NCBI GenBank assembly: GCA_021464245.1
Contig: JADCRB010000068.1
Coordinates: forward strand, 5,968,565-6,032,564
DNA: 64,000 nucleotides
DNA from: Carallia brachiata
Lineage: Eukaryota; Streptophyta; Magnoliopsida; Malpighiales; Rhizophoraceae
Reading direction: 5' to 3'
Positions 12,211 to 21,597 of this stretch are shown one piece after another. Under the pieces are notes generated by a model, which made no database searches, was not told where the DNA came from, and saw only the letters and a list, made by a program, of their open reading frames with translations. Numbering within the stretch: position 1 is the stretch's first letter; every line of letters starts with the position of its first letter. Both the position numbers and the translations under genes were made by a program.

Positions 12211-13201
12211 TGTAAACAATTAAAAAAAAAAAAAAAAAGGTTGAAAAGTAAACCCACGTGCTGCATGACATCTTCAAATTTGGTTGATAACATCCATGCA
12301 TTTTCTTCAAACTTGGCTGGCAGACTTGTGCATTTTCAAAATTGGATGGCAAATCCATGCACCTGCTACATTTTCTTCAAGATTGGCTGGCTAAGTTAGG
12401 TGGAATAGTAAATTCCCTTAGCCTATAAATAGATTGATCCAGGATCTTGCAATGGCATCGAGTAAAAAAAAAAACAAGAAGAAGCAATTCCAGAGAATTG
12501 CAAAACATTTAATTCCTTTTGTATTACTACTTTTCTCTCACATTTTTGTACGTTGGGTACATCTTTTCTGAAGACATTCAGCAAATCTGTAAACAGAAAA
12601 ATTAAGAGAATTTGAGAGAAAAAGAAAATTTTGAAAATCTCTCAAGAAAATTTCTCCTTTTCTTACGTGCTTTTACTTAGCAGTATACTCTCCTAACTCC
12701 GTTTTGAGAGATATTTCAGGGGTAAGGCCCAAAAAATTTGCTGTTTCCATTTCTAAAGTTATTTTTAAATTTATATTCTTGAATCGCTCTAGATCTGAAT
12801 TTCTGAGAATATAGATCTAAAAATATCAAATTACTACAAATCCGGCTGGGATTAAGCCTCATACGGCCCTCAGCAAAATCCAGGCAGTTCATCCGAGAAC
12901 AAGTCCCTTCGACTCTCGGTGAAATTAAGTCAGATCGGCTCAGATCAGCTCTTTGCGGTTCGTAACCGTAGTGAAAACGTTCAAATCAGATCCGGTTTTA
13001 GTCTACCAAGTTCGAGAAAAGCAGTGGAAATTTTGTCAAGATCAATCTCGTGCAGCCTTGACGGAGTCAAAAAAGGAACACTAATCGGAGGATCTACGGA
13101 GATCGACCCCACGTAAATTTTTCTTTTTTTTACAATTTTTATTTGTATTTATTTTGTATTTTCGAGTTTAATTGTTTTAGACTCGAAATTTACGCTTTAC
13201 A
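12211..13201 (+). repeat. 5' LTR
   Basis: 991 bp beginning TGTAAACAATT and ending TTTACGCTTTACA, nearly identical to 20589-21592. It contains a probable TATA box (TATAAATA at 12424-12431) followed by the likely transcription start region. A-run length, about ten substitutions and a few small indels separate the two LTRs. Confidence 0.95.
12424..12431 (+). promoter_or_regulatory. LTR TATA box
   Basis: TATAAATA in the context GCCTATAAATAGATT. It is conserved at the same place in the 3' LTR (about 20804-20811). It is the best candidate core promoter of the element. Confidence 0.6.
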
Positions 13202-13205
13202 ATTT

Positions 13206-13221
13206 TGGCACGCTTGGACCA
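13206..13221 (+). promoter_or_regulatory. Candidate primer binding site
   Basis: TGGCACGCTTGGACC lies a few bases after the LTR end. It begins with the TGG that pairs with a tRNA CCA end. The cognate tRNA was not identified. Confidence 0.4.
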
Positions 13222-13249
13222 CTTCACCTCCCATCTCTTGTTCCTTTAA

Positions 13250-13296
13250 AAAAAAAAACAAAAAAGGTAAAAGAAAAGAGCCGAGAAAAAAAAAAG

Positions 13297-13330
<34 letters not shown>

Positions 13331-13440
13331 GCCGAAGAAAAGGAAAAAAAAAAAGAAAAAGAAAAAGAGAAAAAGACAAAATAGAGAAAAAGACGAAAAA
13401 GGTAAAAAAGTAAAAAAAAAAAGTGAAAAAAAAAATTTAA
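13250..13440 (+). repeat. Poly-A/AG purine tract in the element leader
   Basis: A nearly pure A/G stretch downstream of the primer-site region. It creates an apparent Lys-rich frame that is not a real protein. Similar tracts lie at 14340-14510 and 18475-18612 in the same element. Confidence 0.8.
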
Positions 13441-13460
13441 CAAGGTGTTCAGCACATCAA

Positions 13461-14170
13461 ATGGCACCAAAAAGGAGTACAACCACTGCTTCAAAAAAGA
13501 AGGCAACTGCTCCACTGCCTGCATCAACTACCCTACCTGGGTACGCAGGACCACAAACCCGCGGACGGACACAGTTCCTTGCCACTCAATTGAGTCCACA
13601 GACTCGCGCAAGAACAAAGTTCCTCGCCACCAACAAAGTTAAAATTGAGGACTTGCAGCTCACACAGCAGTTAGATTTCTCACGTGACTCTGTCACTAAA
13701 CAAGGAGTCGATCACCTACCCCTACCGAAGTTAGGGGTAGAGCATCAAATTCTGCCCAACAACAGAATCCGACCTATTCTGTACAAACGAACACAGAGGA
13801 AGAAGAAGATCTCTCTACTCTAGTCTTCTATAGAGCATCAAATTCTGCTGAACAGCAAAATCCAATGCGTTGTCCTGAAACAAGTCAGGAAAGATCCGAC
13901 GGGCCCTCTACAACAGTCTTCCGTGGAGAACCATCTACCGCTGCTGATGTCAGGCTGACCAACACCACCAGAATAGAAAAAATGTTTGCAGATTTAAACC
14001 GCGGATATTCACAGCTGATTAGCGGATATGCACAGTTGATTGAAAATATGAAGGAATTAAGACAGCAAATAGATGACGTTAACAAAGGGCTTCACCAAGC
14101 CCAACCCGCTGATGCAGTCAACCGCGAAGATCGTCCTCAATCATCTCGATTTGGGGGGCACAGTTTTTAG
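13461..14170 (+). pseudogene. Gag N-terminal remnant
   Basis: From ATG 13461 the frame starts MAPKRSTTTASKKKATAP, a basic Ala/Ser/Thr-rich N-terminus like those of Tat-type gag. It stops at 13823. A second frame (13865-14170) continues with a predicted coiled segment, 'MFADLNRGYSQLISGYAQL' and 'MKELRQQIDDVNKGL'. The retrotransposon gag core and CCHC knuckle that should follow are absent, so the remnant cannot make a capsid. Assignment as gag rests mainly on position and composition. Confidence 0.5.
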
Positions 14171-14199
14171 CCAATCGGACCAACAGAAGGACGAGAGTA

Positions 14200-14700
14200 C
14201 CGACTCAGCCACAAGCTCATTTCCAAGTGGGATGGGTCATGTCTAGTTCCAAAAAAAAATGCTTTCATATTTTCAGGTCAGAAATGTATTTCGACCTGAC
14301 CCAATAAAGCAGGTAAATTTCGAAATTACTGTTATGTTAAAAAAAAATCTCAAAAAAAAAGACACAAAAAAAAAGCAAAATAATATCAAAAAATTCGAAA
14401 AGAAAAGCCAAAAGTTCGAAAAGAAAAAAAAAGAAAAAAAGTGCAAAAAAGCAAAAAAAAAAAAAAGAGCACGAATAAAGAAAAAAAAAAGGAAAAAAAA
14501 AAGACGTCTGAAGCTCTTGTGCATTTTCAGAACTCTTCATCAAAATTCAAATTTAAATTCGAGAGGGCAAATCTCAAATCCCGACTCAAATTCAAAGCCA
14601 AACATAAACTCGACTAAACTCGGGCTCAAAGCCCAAATCTAAATTCCAAATCCAAATCCAGATTCGAGGGTAAAACTTAAACCCTGAATCAAATTCCAGC
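14200..14700 (+). repeat. Displaced copy of the pol-end and 3' non-coding region
   Basis: At about 14207-14250 the sequence reads 'HKLISKWDGS', matching the pol C-terminus 'DKLTSKWDGP' at about 18330. It is followed, as after the real pol, by A-runs and then C/A-rich 'ctcaaatccc/aaagcccaaat' DNA similar to 18610-18880. A second, decayed copy of the post-pol region therefore sits upstream of pol, in place of gag core and protease. Confidence 0.5.
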
Positions 14701-14838
14701 TCAACAGCTCAATAGCTCACCAAACAGTTCAGTAGCTCAACAGCTCAGCAGCTTACCAAACAGCTCAACAGCTCAACAACTCAGCAGCTCAACAGCTCAG
14801 CAGCTCACCAACTCTCCGGCTCCACAGCTCACCAGTTC
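14696..14838 (+). repeat. CAGCTCA-type short tandem repeat
   Basis: Irregular head-to-tail copies of AACAGCTCA / CAGCAGCTCACC, non-coding, directly upstream of the TATAAAAG repeat array. Confidence 0.85.
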
Positions 14839-15127
14839 AACAAAACACTCCTGCCTCGCACGAGTATAAAAGGCGAACAGCTCCACAGTTCAACACTCCT
14901 GGCTCGCACGAGTATAAAAGGCGATAATCAATCCATCACAATTCAACACTCCTGCCTCGCACGAGTATAAAAGGCGATAATCAATCCATCACAGTTCAAC
15001 ACTCCTGTCTCGCACGAGTATAAAAGGCGACATCACAGTTCAACGCTCCTGCCTCGCACGAGCATAAAAGGCGACACCACAATTCAACACTCCTGCCTCG
15101 CACGAGTATAAAAGGCGACAATACAAC
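14839..15127 (+). repeat. Six-copy tandem repeat containing TATAAAAG
   Basis: Six units of about 44-53 bp share the core CTCCTGCCTCGCACGAG followed by TATAAAAGGCGA. Five have TATAAAAG and one has CATAAAAG. Unit spacers vary (TAATCAATCCATCACA or CATCACA type). A diverged single copy occurs at about 18884-18915. The core is a good match to a plant TATA box, so the array looks like stacked core-promoter modules, but no transcription evidence is available here. Confidence 0.9.
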
Positions 15128-15360
15128 AATGCAGACCCTAACAGGTGAGAAGCAGCCACAGCCTGCCGAACTTTGCCTGTAGGAGGCTCCATCTGCAAGC
15201 ACCATCACATTCCTGCACTATGTGTCGAAGTCACGACGTCTAGAAGGTTAGCCCCCTTTTCCCTTTTTTATTATTGTACTAATCTTAAATAGGAGGAAGG
15301 ACATACCCAACCCGAGTCAGAAGTGCTTCGAAGACAGGCTTATCCAGTCAAACAAAGAAG

Positions 15361-16045
15361 GTGAAGTCAGAGGTTCTGCATTTCATGTCACAATTAGCGA
15401 GGAGGCTAATTCCGACTCATCAGATGGTGAAGTGAAGGAGGCTCCCCCGGAACTTGAAGATAGTGGCCAAGCAACTGTTGATGAACTCAAGGAGGTCAAT
15501 CTTGGCTCTCCGGAAGATCCTCGACCTACATTTGTAAGTGCTTTACTTACTGCAGAAGAAGAACAAGAATATGTTCAGGTATTAAGTCAATACAGGGATG
15601 TGTTCGCATGAAGTTACAAAGAAATGCCTGGACTTGACCCAAAAATTGCGGTGCATCGTCTAGCAGTAAAGAAGGGTGTTCGTTCTGTTAAGCAGCCACA
15701 ACGATGGTTCCGCCCGGAACTCATTCCACACAAATCGAGGAGGAGGTTAACAAGCTGATCAATGCTGGCTTCATCCGAGAGGTCACCTACCCAACATGGA
15801 TTGCCAACATAGTCCTGGTAAGAAAGAAGAATGGACAGTTGAGGGTATGTGTTGATTTTCGAGACCTTAACAGGGTCTGTCCGAAAGATGACTTTCCGTT
15901 GCCCATAACGGAGATCACAGTCGATGCAACAACGGGTCACGAAGCATTGTCCTTCATGGATGGTTCTTCAGGTTATAACCAAATCAGAATGGCACCAGAA
16001 GACGAGGAGTTGACAGCATTCCGCACCCCAAAAGACTTCGCAGGC
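15361..16045 (+). pseudogene. Retrotransposon pol: linker and N-terminal reverse transcriptase
   Basis: The Tat-type linker 'GQATVDELKEVNLGS' and 'DPRPTFVSALLTAEEE' is followed by 'SYKEMPGLDPKIAVHRLAV' and RT fingers/palm 'CVDFRDLN', 'DDFPLPITEI' and 'SFMDGSSGYNQIRM', which includes the first catalytic Asp. A TGA at 15609-15611 replaces the Trp usual before SYKEMPG, and an indel near 15730 shifts the frame. At about 16040 the frame runs from 'AFRTPK' straight into thumb sequence, so the YVDD catalytic block is deleted. The enzyme is inactive. Confidence 0.88.
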
Positions 16046-16640
16046 ATCAGCTCAAAATGAACCCTCTCAAGTATGCATTCGGTGTCACATCAGGAAAGTT
16101 TCTTGGGTTCGTGGTGTGCCATCGTGGAATCGAAGTTGATCAGTCAAAGGTTGAAGTAATTCAAAAGATGCCTGAACCTAAAAACCTGCACGAGCTGCGA
16201 AGTCTACAAGGAAAGCTGGCCTACATTCGCCGTTTCATCTCCAATTTAGCTGGGAGATGTCAACCTTTCCATCGGTTGATGAAGAAAGATGTCAACTTCG
16301 AGTGGGACGAAGCTTGTAGCAAAGCCTTTGAGAGCATAAAGAAGTACCTTTCCAATCCACCAGTCCTGGGAGCTCCAATTCAAGGAAAGTCGTTGATTCT
16401 CTACATTGCAGCGCATGAAAGATCTTTGGGAGCTTTGCTTGCACAGGAAAACGAGCAGGGAAAGGAAGTTGCCCTGTACTACTTAAGCAGAACACTAAAC
16501 GTCCGGAGCTGAGTTATTCGCCCATTGAAAAGACATGTCTAGCACTGTTCTTTGCCATTGACAAGCTGAGGCACTACATGCAAGCTCACACGGTACGTCT
16601 CATTGCCAGAGCTGATCCTGTCAAATATATCTTATCTAGA
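16046..16640 (+). pseudogene. Retrotransposon pol: RT thumb and RNase H1
   Basis: The frame 'MNPLKYAFGVTSGKFLGFV' to 'LRSLQGKLAYIRRFISNLAG' is RT thumb/connection. 'LILYIAAHERSLGALLAQE' begins the Ty3-type RNase H, which lacks the usual catalytic Asp here, as known for Tat elements whose added RNase H is thought to compensate. A frameshift at about 16500 breaks the frame; the continuation 'ELSYSPIEKTCLALFFAID' is in the next frame. Confidence 0.85.
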
Positions 16641-17417
16641 CCAATCTTGTCAGGACGACTTGCCAAGTGGGCAGTAATCCTACAAAGTTACGACATTGTC
16701 TACGTGCCTCAAAAAGCAGTCAAAGGACAAGCCCTAGCAGACTTCCTTGCAGATCACCCTGTTCCGTCAGATTGGGAGTTCACAGATGATCTTCCAGATG
16801 AAGAGGTCTTTTACATTGAGACACTACCACCATGGACGATGTTCTTTGATGGTGCAGCAAGACGTGATGGTGCTGGTGCTGGCATAGTGTTTGTCACCCC
16901 TCAACGACAAATACTACCATATGCTATCATTCTCGGTGAGTTATGTTCAAATAATGTTGCTGAATACCAGGCTTTGATCATTGGTCTTCAAATGGCTGTC
17001 GATATGAAGATTCCAACTATAGAAGTCCATGGAGATTCCCAGCTCGTCATCAACCAACTTACAGGATTGTATGACGTGAAGAAAGAGGATCTTGCGCCTT
17101 ACCATCAACGTGCTCGACAACTAATGGATGAATTTGAAAGCATCACCTTGGAGCATGTGCCTCGACGAGAAAACACTCAGGCAGACGCGTTGGCTAACCT
17201 GGCCACTTCTCTTGCAAAGTCAGAAATCCAGGCTACAGTTGTTGCCGTATGCCAGAAATGGATAGTGCCACAAAAGGATGATGAAGAAACTACAGCAGCC
17301 AACACTGTATCTGTACGTCTCGCGGAGGACGAGGATTGGCGCCAACCAATCATTGACTACCTACAGCACGGGAAGCTGCCCGAAGATCGTCGTCATAAAA
17401 CAGAAATTCAACGATGA
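16641..17417 (+). pseudogene. Retrotransposon pol: archaeal-type RNase H (aRH)
   Basis: The frame 16578-17417 contains 'SGRLAKWAVILQSYDIVYVP', 'KGQALADFLADHPVPSDW', then a complete second RNase H. Its D-E-D-D residues lie in 'MFFDGAARRDGAGAG', 'NNVAEYQALIIGL', 'VHGDSQLVINQL' and 'NTQADALANLA'. A second RNase H placed between the first and the integrase is diagnostic of Tat-clade Ty3/gypsy elements. This domain is intact but out of frame with both neighbours. Confidence 0.9.
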
Positions 17418-18468
17418 GCTCCCCGGTTCATATATATCTCAAGGATGCTCTGTATCGAAGGTCTTTTGATGGAGTTCTACTTCGCTGCCTAGCCAATGAA
17501 GAGGCAAAACAGGCTCTCACTGAAGCACATTCTGGTGTTTGTGGCGGACATCAATCGGGGCCTAAGTTGCACTTCCAACTTAGAAGGATGGGATACTACT
17601 GGCCAACCATGCTTGGGGTCTCGACTTAGTGGGGCCCTTGCCAAAGTCATCCCTGGGTCACCTGTACATCCTCGCAGTAACCGACTACTTCTCAAAATGG
17701 GCTGAAGTCATTCCACTTAGAGAGGTAAAGAAGGAGCATGTTGCCAATTTCATCCGGACTCAGCTGATCTATCGCTATGGAGTCCCTCGATTCATCATCA
17801 CTGATAATGGCAAGCAGTTCTACAACAGCTTAATTGACAAGCTCTGCGAGAAATTCAAGTTCAAGCAGTACAAGTCATCCATGTACAATGCCCCAGCAAA
17901 TGGCTTGGCTGAAGCATTCAACAAGACCTTATGCAACCTGTTGCGGAAGGTAGTCTCTAAATCCAAAAGAGATTGGCATGACAGAATTCCGGAGGCATTA
18001 TGGGCGTATCGTACAACTTACCGGACTCCAACACAGGCGACGCCATACTCACTTGTCTACGGTGTCGAAGCAATACTGCCGTTGGAAACACAGATTCCAT
18101 CCCTGCGCATGGCTGTTCTGGAAGGACTCACACAGGAGGAGAATGCTCGCCTACGTCTGGATGAGTTAGAAGCCCTTGATGAAAGGAGGCTCGAAGCACA
18201 ACAGCAACTTGAGTGCTACCAAGCCCGGCTCACCAACACATTCAACCGCAGGGTCCGCCCTCGATCTTTTCAAGTTGGAGACCTTGTTCTTGCAGTGCGA
18301 CGGCCCATCAACATGAAGCATCGGCCTGGTGACAAGCTTACTTCCAAATGGGATGGGCCATACCTAGTGCAGGAGGCCTACACTCACAACGCTTACATGC
18401 TGTCAGACCAAGAAGGCGTCCGAATCGGCCCAATCAATGGTAAATTTCTGAAACAATATTATGTGTAA
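17418..18468 (+). pseudogene. Retrotransposon pol: integrase
   Basis: The first part (to about 17607) has 'YLKDALYRRSFDGVLLRC' and 'EAHSGVCGGHQSG', the two His of the HHCC zinc finger, ending 'GYYWPTML'. A deletion with frameshift then joins it to 'WGLDLVGPLPKS', removing the Cys-Cys half. The second part (17629-18468) carries the core: the second Asp in 'FIITDNGKQFYNS', Glu in 'NGLAEAFNKT', and the C-terminal 'GDKLTSKWDGPYLVQ'. The DDE residues remain but the zinc domain is broken, so a working integrase is unlikely. Confidence 0.88.
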
Positions 18469-18545
18469 ATATATTTGAAAAAAAAAAAGAAAAAAAAATC
18501 AAAAATCAAAAAAATCAAAAAATCAAAAAAAAAGAAGAAAAAAAT

Positions 18546-18582
<37 letters not shown>

Positions 18583-18920
18583 AAAAAAAAAATCAAAAAA
18601 AAAAAAAAAAAAGTTCGGAAGTCCCGATCTGAAAGTCCAAGCGAAAATCCAAACCCAAAAATCCAAACCCAAACACTTGAGCCCAATTCAGAAAACACAA
18701 AACCTAAGTCCAAAACCCAAACACTCAACCCAAATCCAAAAGTCCAAACCCAAACACTCGACCCAAAAACCCAAATCCAAATCCAAAACCCAAACACTCA
18801 ACCCAAATTCAATTCAAAGCCCAAAACCCAAAAAATTCCAAGTTCCAAACACAGTCCAGAAACCAAGTTCAAAATCCAATCCAACTCCTGGCCCGCATGA
18901 GTATAAACTGTGAACGGCCC
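18469..18920 (+). repeat. Post-pol poly-A and C/A-rich region
   Basis: Long A-runs (18475-18612), then CCAAACCCAAACACTC-type imperfect repeats to about 18880, then one diverged copy of the CTCCTG...GAGTATAAA motif at 18884-18915. Apparent Lys-, Pro- and Asn-rich frames here are composition artefacts. Confidence 0.75.
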
Positions 18921-18994
18921 AAAAATATAAAAGCAACGGAGGGTTTGAGTCTGAAACTCAGCATCAGTCTCAACCGATCTTCACCACATACCAG

Positions 18995-19660
18995 ACCTTT
19001 GCTCCTCTGCCACAAGAAAGATGAAACCAGTTGCAGAACCTCAAGACAAGGGAGAAGAAAGGTCCCCCGCACAAGGTGGCAACCAACCATGGCACAACTG
19101 CAAATTTGGAGGAAGTCTTCCACAACAATGGAGGTATTATGCCTAATGCATCTCAGATTTACCAACTTGTCTCACGATTGCGCCCACTCGGGGCAATCGA
19201 AGGAAAAAATGTGTTTTATTGGTTCCAGAATCGGAGAAGCAGGAAGAAACCAGCACTGAGAGCTGATTTTTCCAAAGAACAGTCTGCGTTCCGATGGTAG
19301 ATCCCACCAGTACAACTTCGCCTCAAATGAAGCAGGTCCGAGTTCTCCACTGCAATGGTCTCTCCACGGTATTCATCAAAGCCGTAGCCCATGGGAGCAT
19401 GCATGCTGGTCCTGGTGGTCTTACGGAGTCAGCCAAGGGTTCATCCCTCCTAGGTACTTAAGTCTAGGAGGACTTTTTCTAGCAGAAAGGAGTCATTCCG
19501 GCGAAACTTTGCCTCTCTTTCCAGAATATTCCGGCAGCATCAACCAGCCGGAAAGCGACGTCAACATCATCGGCCCACCAGACGAGGTCGAGCTTGACTT
19601 GGAGCTGCGCCTCGGCCCCGCTAGGACGGCCGACAAGATAAGGTGCAACGACTTTGGCAC
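18995..19660 (+). pseudogene. Captured WUSCHEL-related homeobox (WOX) sequence inside the retrotransposon
   Basis: Three landmarks of the WUS clade of WOX transcription factors occur in order. The homeodomain spans about 19069-19250: 'RTRWQPTMAQLQI' in one frame, then 'LEEVFHNNGGIMPNASQIY' and 'IEGKNVFYWFQNRRSRKK' in the next, with the helix-3 residues W-F-x-N-x-R. A 100-plus-codon open stretch from about 19293 follows in a third register, with the WUS-box TLPLFP at about 19507 and the acidic/EAR end 'DEVELDLELRLGP' at about 19585. At least two single-base frameshifts (about 19111 and 19285) break it as a single protein. It has the same orientation as pol and shows no intron between homeodomain and WUS-box, suggesting capture through an RNA copy. 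Which WOX gene donated it cannot be told by eye. Confidence 0.85.
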
Positions 19661-19745
19661 ACGGTAACAACTTCTGCAGCACGCGGCAACGACTTCTGCA
19701 GCACGGCAACGACTTCTGCACACACGGTAACGACTTTCGTGACAC
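19639..19745 (+). repeat. Short tandem repeat CAACGACTTCTGCAGCACGG
   Basis: About four or five imperfect copies of a 17-24 bp unit directly after the EAR end of the captured homeobox sequence. The reverse complement gives a Cys/Arg-rich spurious frame. Confidence 0.8.
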
Positions 19746-19923
19746 GCGTCAGCCGCTGCCTCTTTTGTCTCTTATGCAGGAAAGGACGTGGAGGACCCTA
19801 CTCGATTCTGCGTACCTTCTTTTTGACTTTTCAAAAAAAAAAAAAAAAACCTTTATTATGTATATATATCTTGCATGTCCGAGTCATAATACTCACCCCT
19901 CAGCTCTTCTTTCTCAAAAGAAA

Positions 19924-20226
19924 ATGGCTAGTCTCTGCACTTGTCTCAGGAAGTTCTTCGATCAAGAAGTTGGAGGCGCACGAGCTAAGAAAAGAGGGAG
20001 TAGTCTTCTTCGAGGGATCCCTAAAAGCCCTCGAAACTCAGTCTCCAACGCCATCGGTGTCATGGAGTTCCAACTACTCTCCTTAGTTCACATCTACCAC
20101 AGAGGGATGAGAAGCTGCAATTATCCTAATCTTTCTTTGGATGCAGCGACGTACAGGGAAGTTCCAACTACTCTCCTTACGTCGAAGCAGACTTGGAAAT
20201 CATCACTACAGTCAGTCTCTCTGTGA
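19924..20226 (+). CDS. Hypothetical small ORF downstream of the captured homeobox
   Basis: ATG-started 100-aa frame beginning MASLCTCLRKFFDQEVG, basic in its first half (KKRGSSLLRG). I recognise no domain. It follows a poly-A stretch and lies between the WOX sequence and the 3' LTR, so it may be a second captured host fragment, an element-specific 3' ORF, or chance. Confidence 0.25.
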   Translation: MASLCTCLRKFFDQEVGGARAKKRGSSLLRGIPKSPRNSVSNAIGVMEFQLLSLVHIYHRGMRSCNYPNLSLDAATYREVPTTLLTSKQTWKSSLQSVSL

Positions 20227-20570
20227 GCCGGTCTTGAAGTTCCAAGGTCCTGGGCCTTCCTCTTGAGGAGGTTCAAGTTCTTTGCCTACCGGATCATCCT
20301 CACCAGAGCTCTGGAACTTTAAGACATATAAAAAATCCTTTGCGGGCTATGGAAGCTCGAATGCACCTGGAGCCAGAAGGTCAATTTTTATATTGGCTGG
20401 ACTGCTAACTTTCTCAAGATCGTATCGGGTTTCTATTGCGATCCAACAACAGCAGGCATGGTCAAAAATAGAAGACTCCAAGATTCAATGTTCATCAGGA
20501 CGTTTCTAAGTTTCAAACTGGACTTCAAGACTCGGTGCGGATCACATCTGCAAAGTTCTTCCTTACCGAT

Positions 20571-20588
20571 CCTTAAAGTGGGGGCATT
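20571..20588 (+). promoter_or_regulatory. Polypurine tract
   Basis: TTAAAGTGGGGGCATT directly precedes the 3' LTR start at 20589, where plus-strand DNA synthesis of an LTR element is primed. Confidence 0.6.
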
Positions 20589-21592
20589 TGTAAACAATTA
20601 AAAAAAAAAAAAAAAGGGGGTTGAAAAGTAAACCCACGTGCTGCATGACATCTTCAAATTTGGTTGATAACATCCATGCATTTTCTTTAAACTTGGCTGG
20701 CAGACTTGTGCATTTTCAAAATTGGATGGCAAATCCATGCACCTGCTACATTTTCTTCAAGATTGGCTGGCTAAGTTAGGTGGAATAGTAAATTCCCTTA
20801 GCCTATAAATAGATTGATCCAGGATCTTGCAATGGCATCGAGTAAAAAAAAAAACAAGAAGAAGCAATTCCAGAGAATTGCAAAACATTTAATTCCTTTT
20901 GTATTACTACTTTTTCTCTCACATTTTTGTACGTTGGGTACATCTTTTCTGAAGACATTCAGCAAATCTGTAAACAGAAAAATTAAGAGAATTTGAGAGA
21001 AAAAGAAAATTTTGAAAATCTCTCAAGAAAATTTCTCCTTTTCTTACGTGCTTTTACTTAGCAGTATACTCTCCTAACTCCGTTTTGAGAGATATTTCAG
21101 GGGTAAGGCCCAAAAAATTTGTTGTTTCCATTTCTAAAGTTATTTTTAAATTTATATTTCTTGGATCGCTCTAGATCTGAATTTCTGAGAATATAGATCT
21201 AAAAATATCAAATTACTACAAATCCGGCTGGGATTAAGTCTCATACGGCCCTCAGCAAAATCCAGGCAGTTCATCCGAGAACAAGTCCCTTCGACTCTCG
21301 GTGAAATTAAGTCAGATCGGCTCAGATCAGCTCTCTGCGGTTCGTAACCGTAGTGAAAACGTTCAAATCAGATCCGGTTTTAGTCTACCCAGTTCAAGAA
21401 AAAGCAGTGGAAATTATTTCTGTCAAGATCAAGCTCGTGCAGCCCTTGACGGAGTCAAAAAAGGAACACTAATCGGAGGATCTACGGAGATCGACCCCAC
21501 GTAAATTTTTCTTTTCTTTTACAATTTTTATTTGTAATTTATTTTTGTATTTTCGAGTTTAATTGTTTTAGACTCGAAATTTACGCTTTACA
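20589..21592 (+). repeat. 3' LTR
   Basis: 1004 bp, TGTAAACAATT to TTTACA, matching the 5' LTR. Visible differences are few single-base changes and short homopolymer indels. Confidence 0.95.
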
Positions 21593-21597
21593 GGGTG
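21593..21597. repeat. Target-site duplication, right (GGGTG)
   Basis: Matches GGGTG at 12206-12210. Confidence 0.9.

Larger units (their letters stand above)
12211..21592 (+). mobile_element. Complete Tat-lineage Ty3/gypsy LTR retrotransposon, coding-defective, carrying a WOX homeobox sequence
   Basis: A 9.4-kb element bounded by TG...CA LTRs (12211-13201 and 20589-21592) and GGGTG target duplications. Order: 5' LTR, primer-site region, gag N-terminal remnant, C/A-rich and TATAAAAG repeats, pol (RT, RNase H, archaeal-type RNase H, integrase), poly-A and C/A-rich region, WUSCHEL-related homeobox sequence, short tandem repeat, small ORF, polypurine tract, 3' LTR. The second RNase H after the first places it in the Tat clade. 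Gag core and protease are absent, and RT and integrase carry deletions. The LTRs differ by only about 1 percent by eye, so the copy is young although its proteins are dead, which implies mobilisation in trans. Confidence 0.93.

Noticed and set aside
13143..14642. Long Lys-rich open frames (and Phe-rich frames on the other strand)
   Set aside because: They are translations of A/G homopolymer tracts in the retrotransposon. Only the part from 13461 has protein-like composition.
14839..15127. CRISPR-like array
   Set aside because: Units are direct tandem repeats with repetitive spacers, inside a plant retrotransposon.
18475..18900. Poly-Lys/Pro/Asn frame after pol
   Set aside because: It is a translation of A-runs and CCCAAA repeats, with no protein signature.
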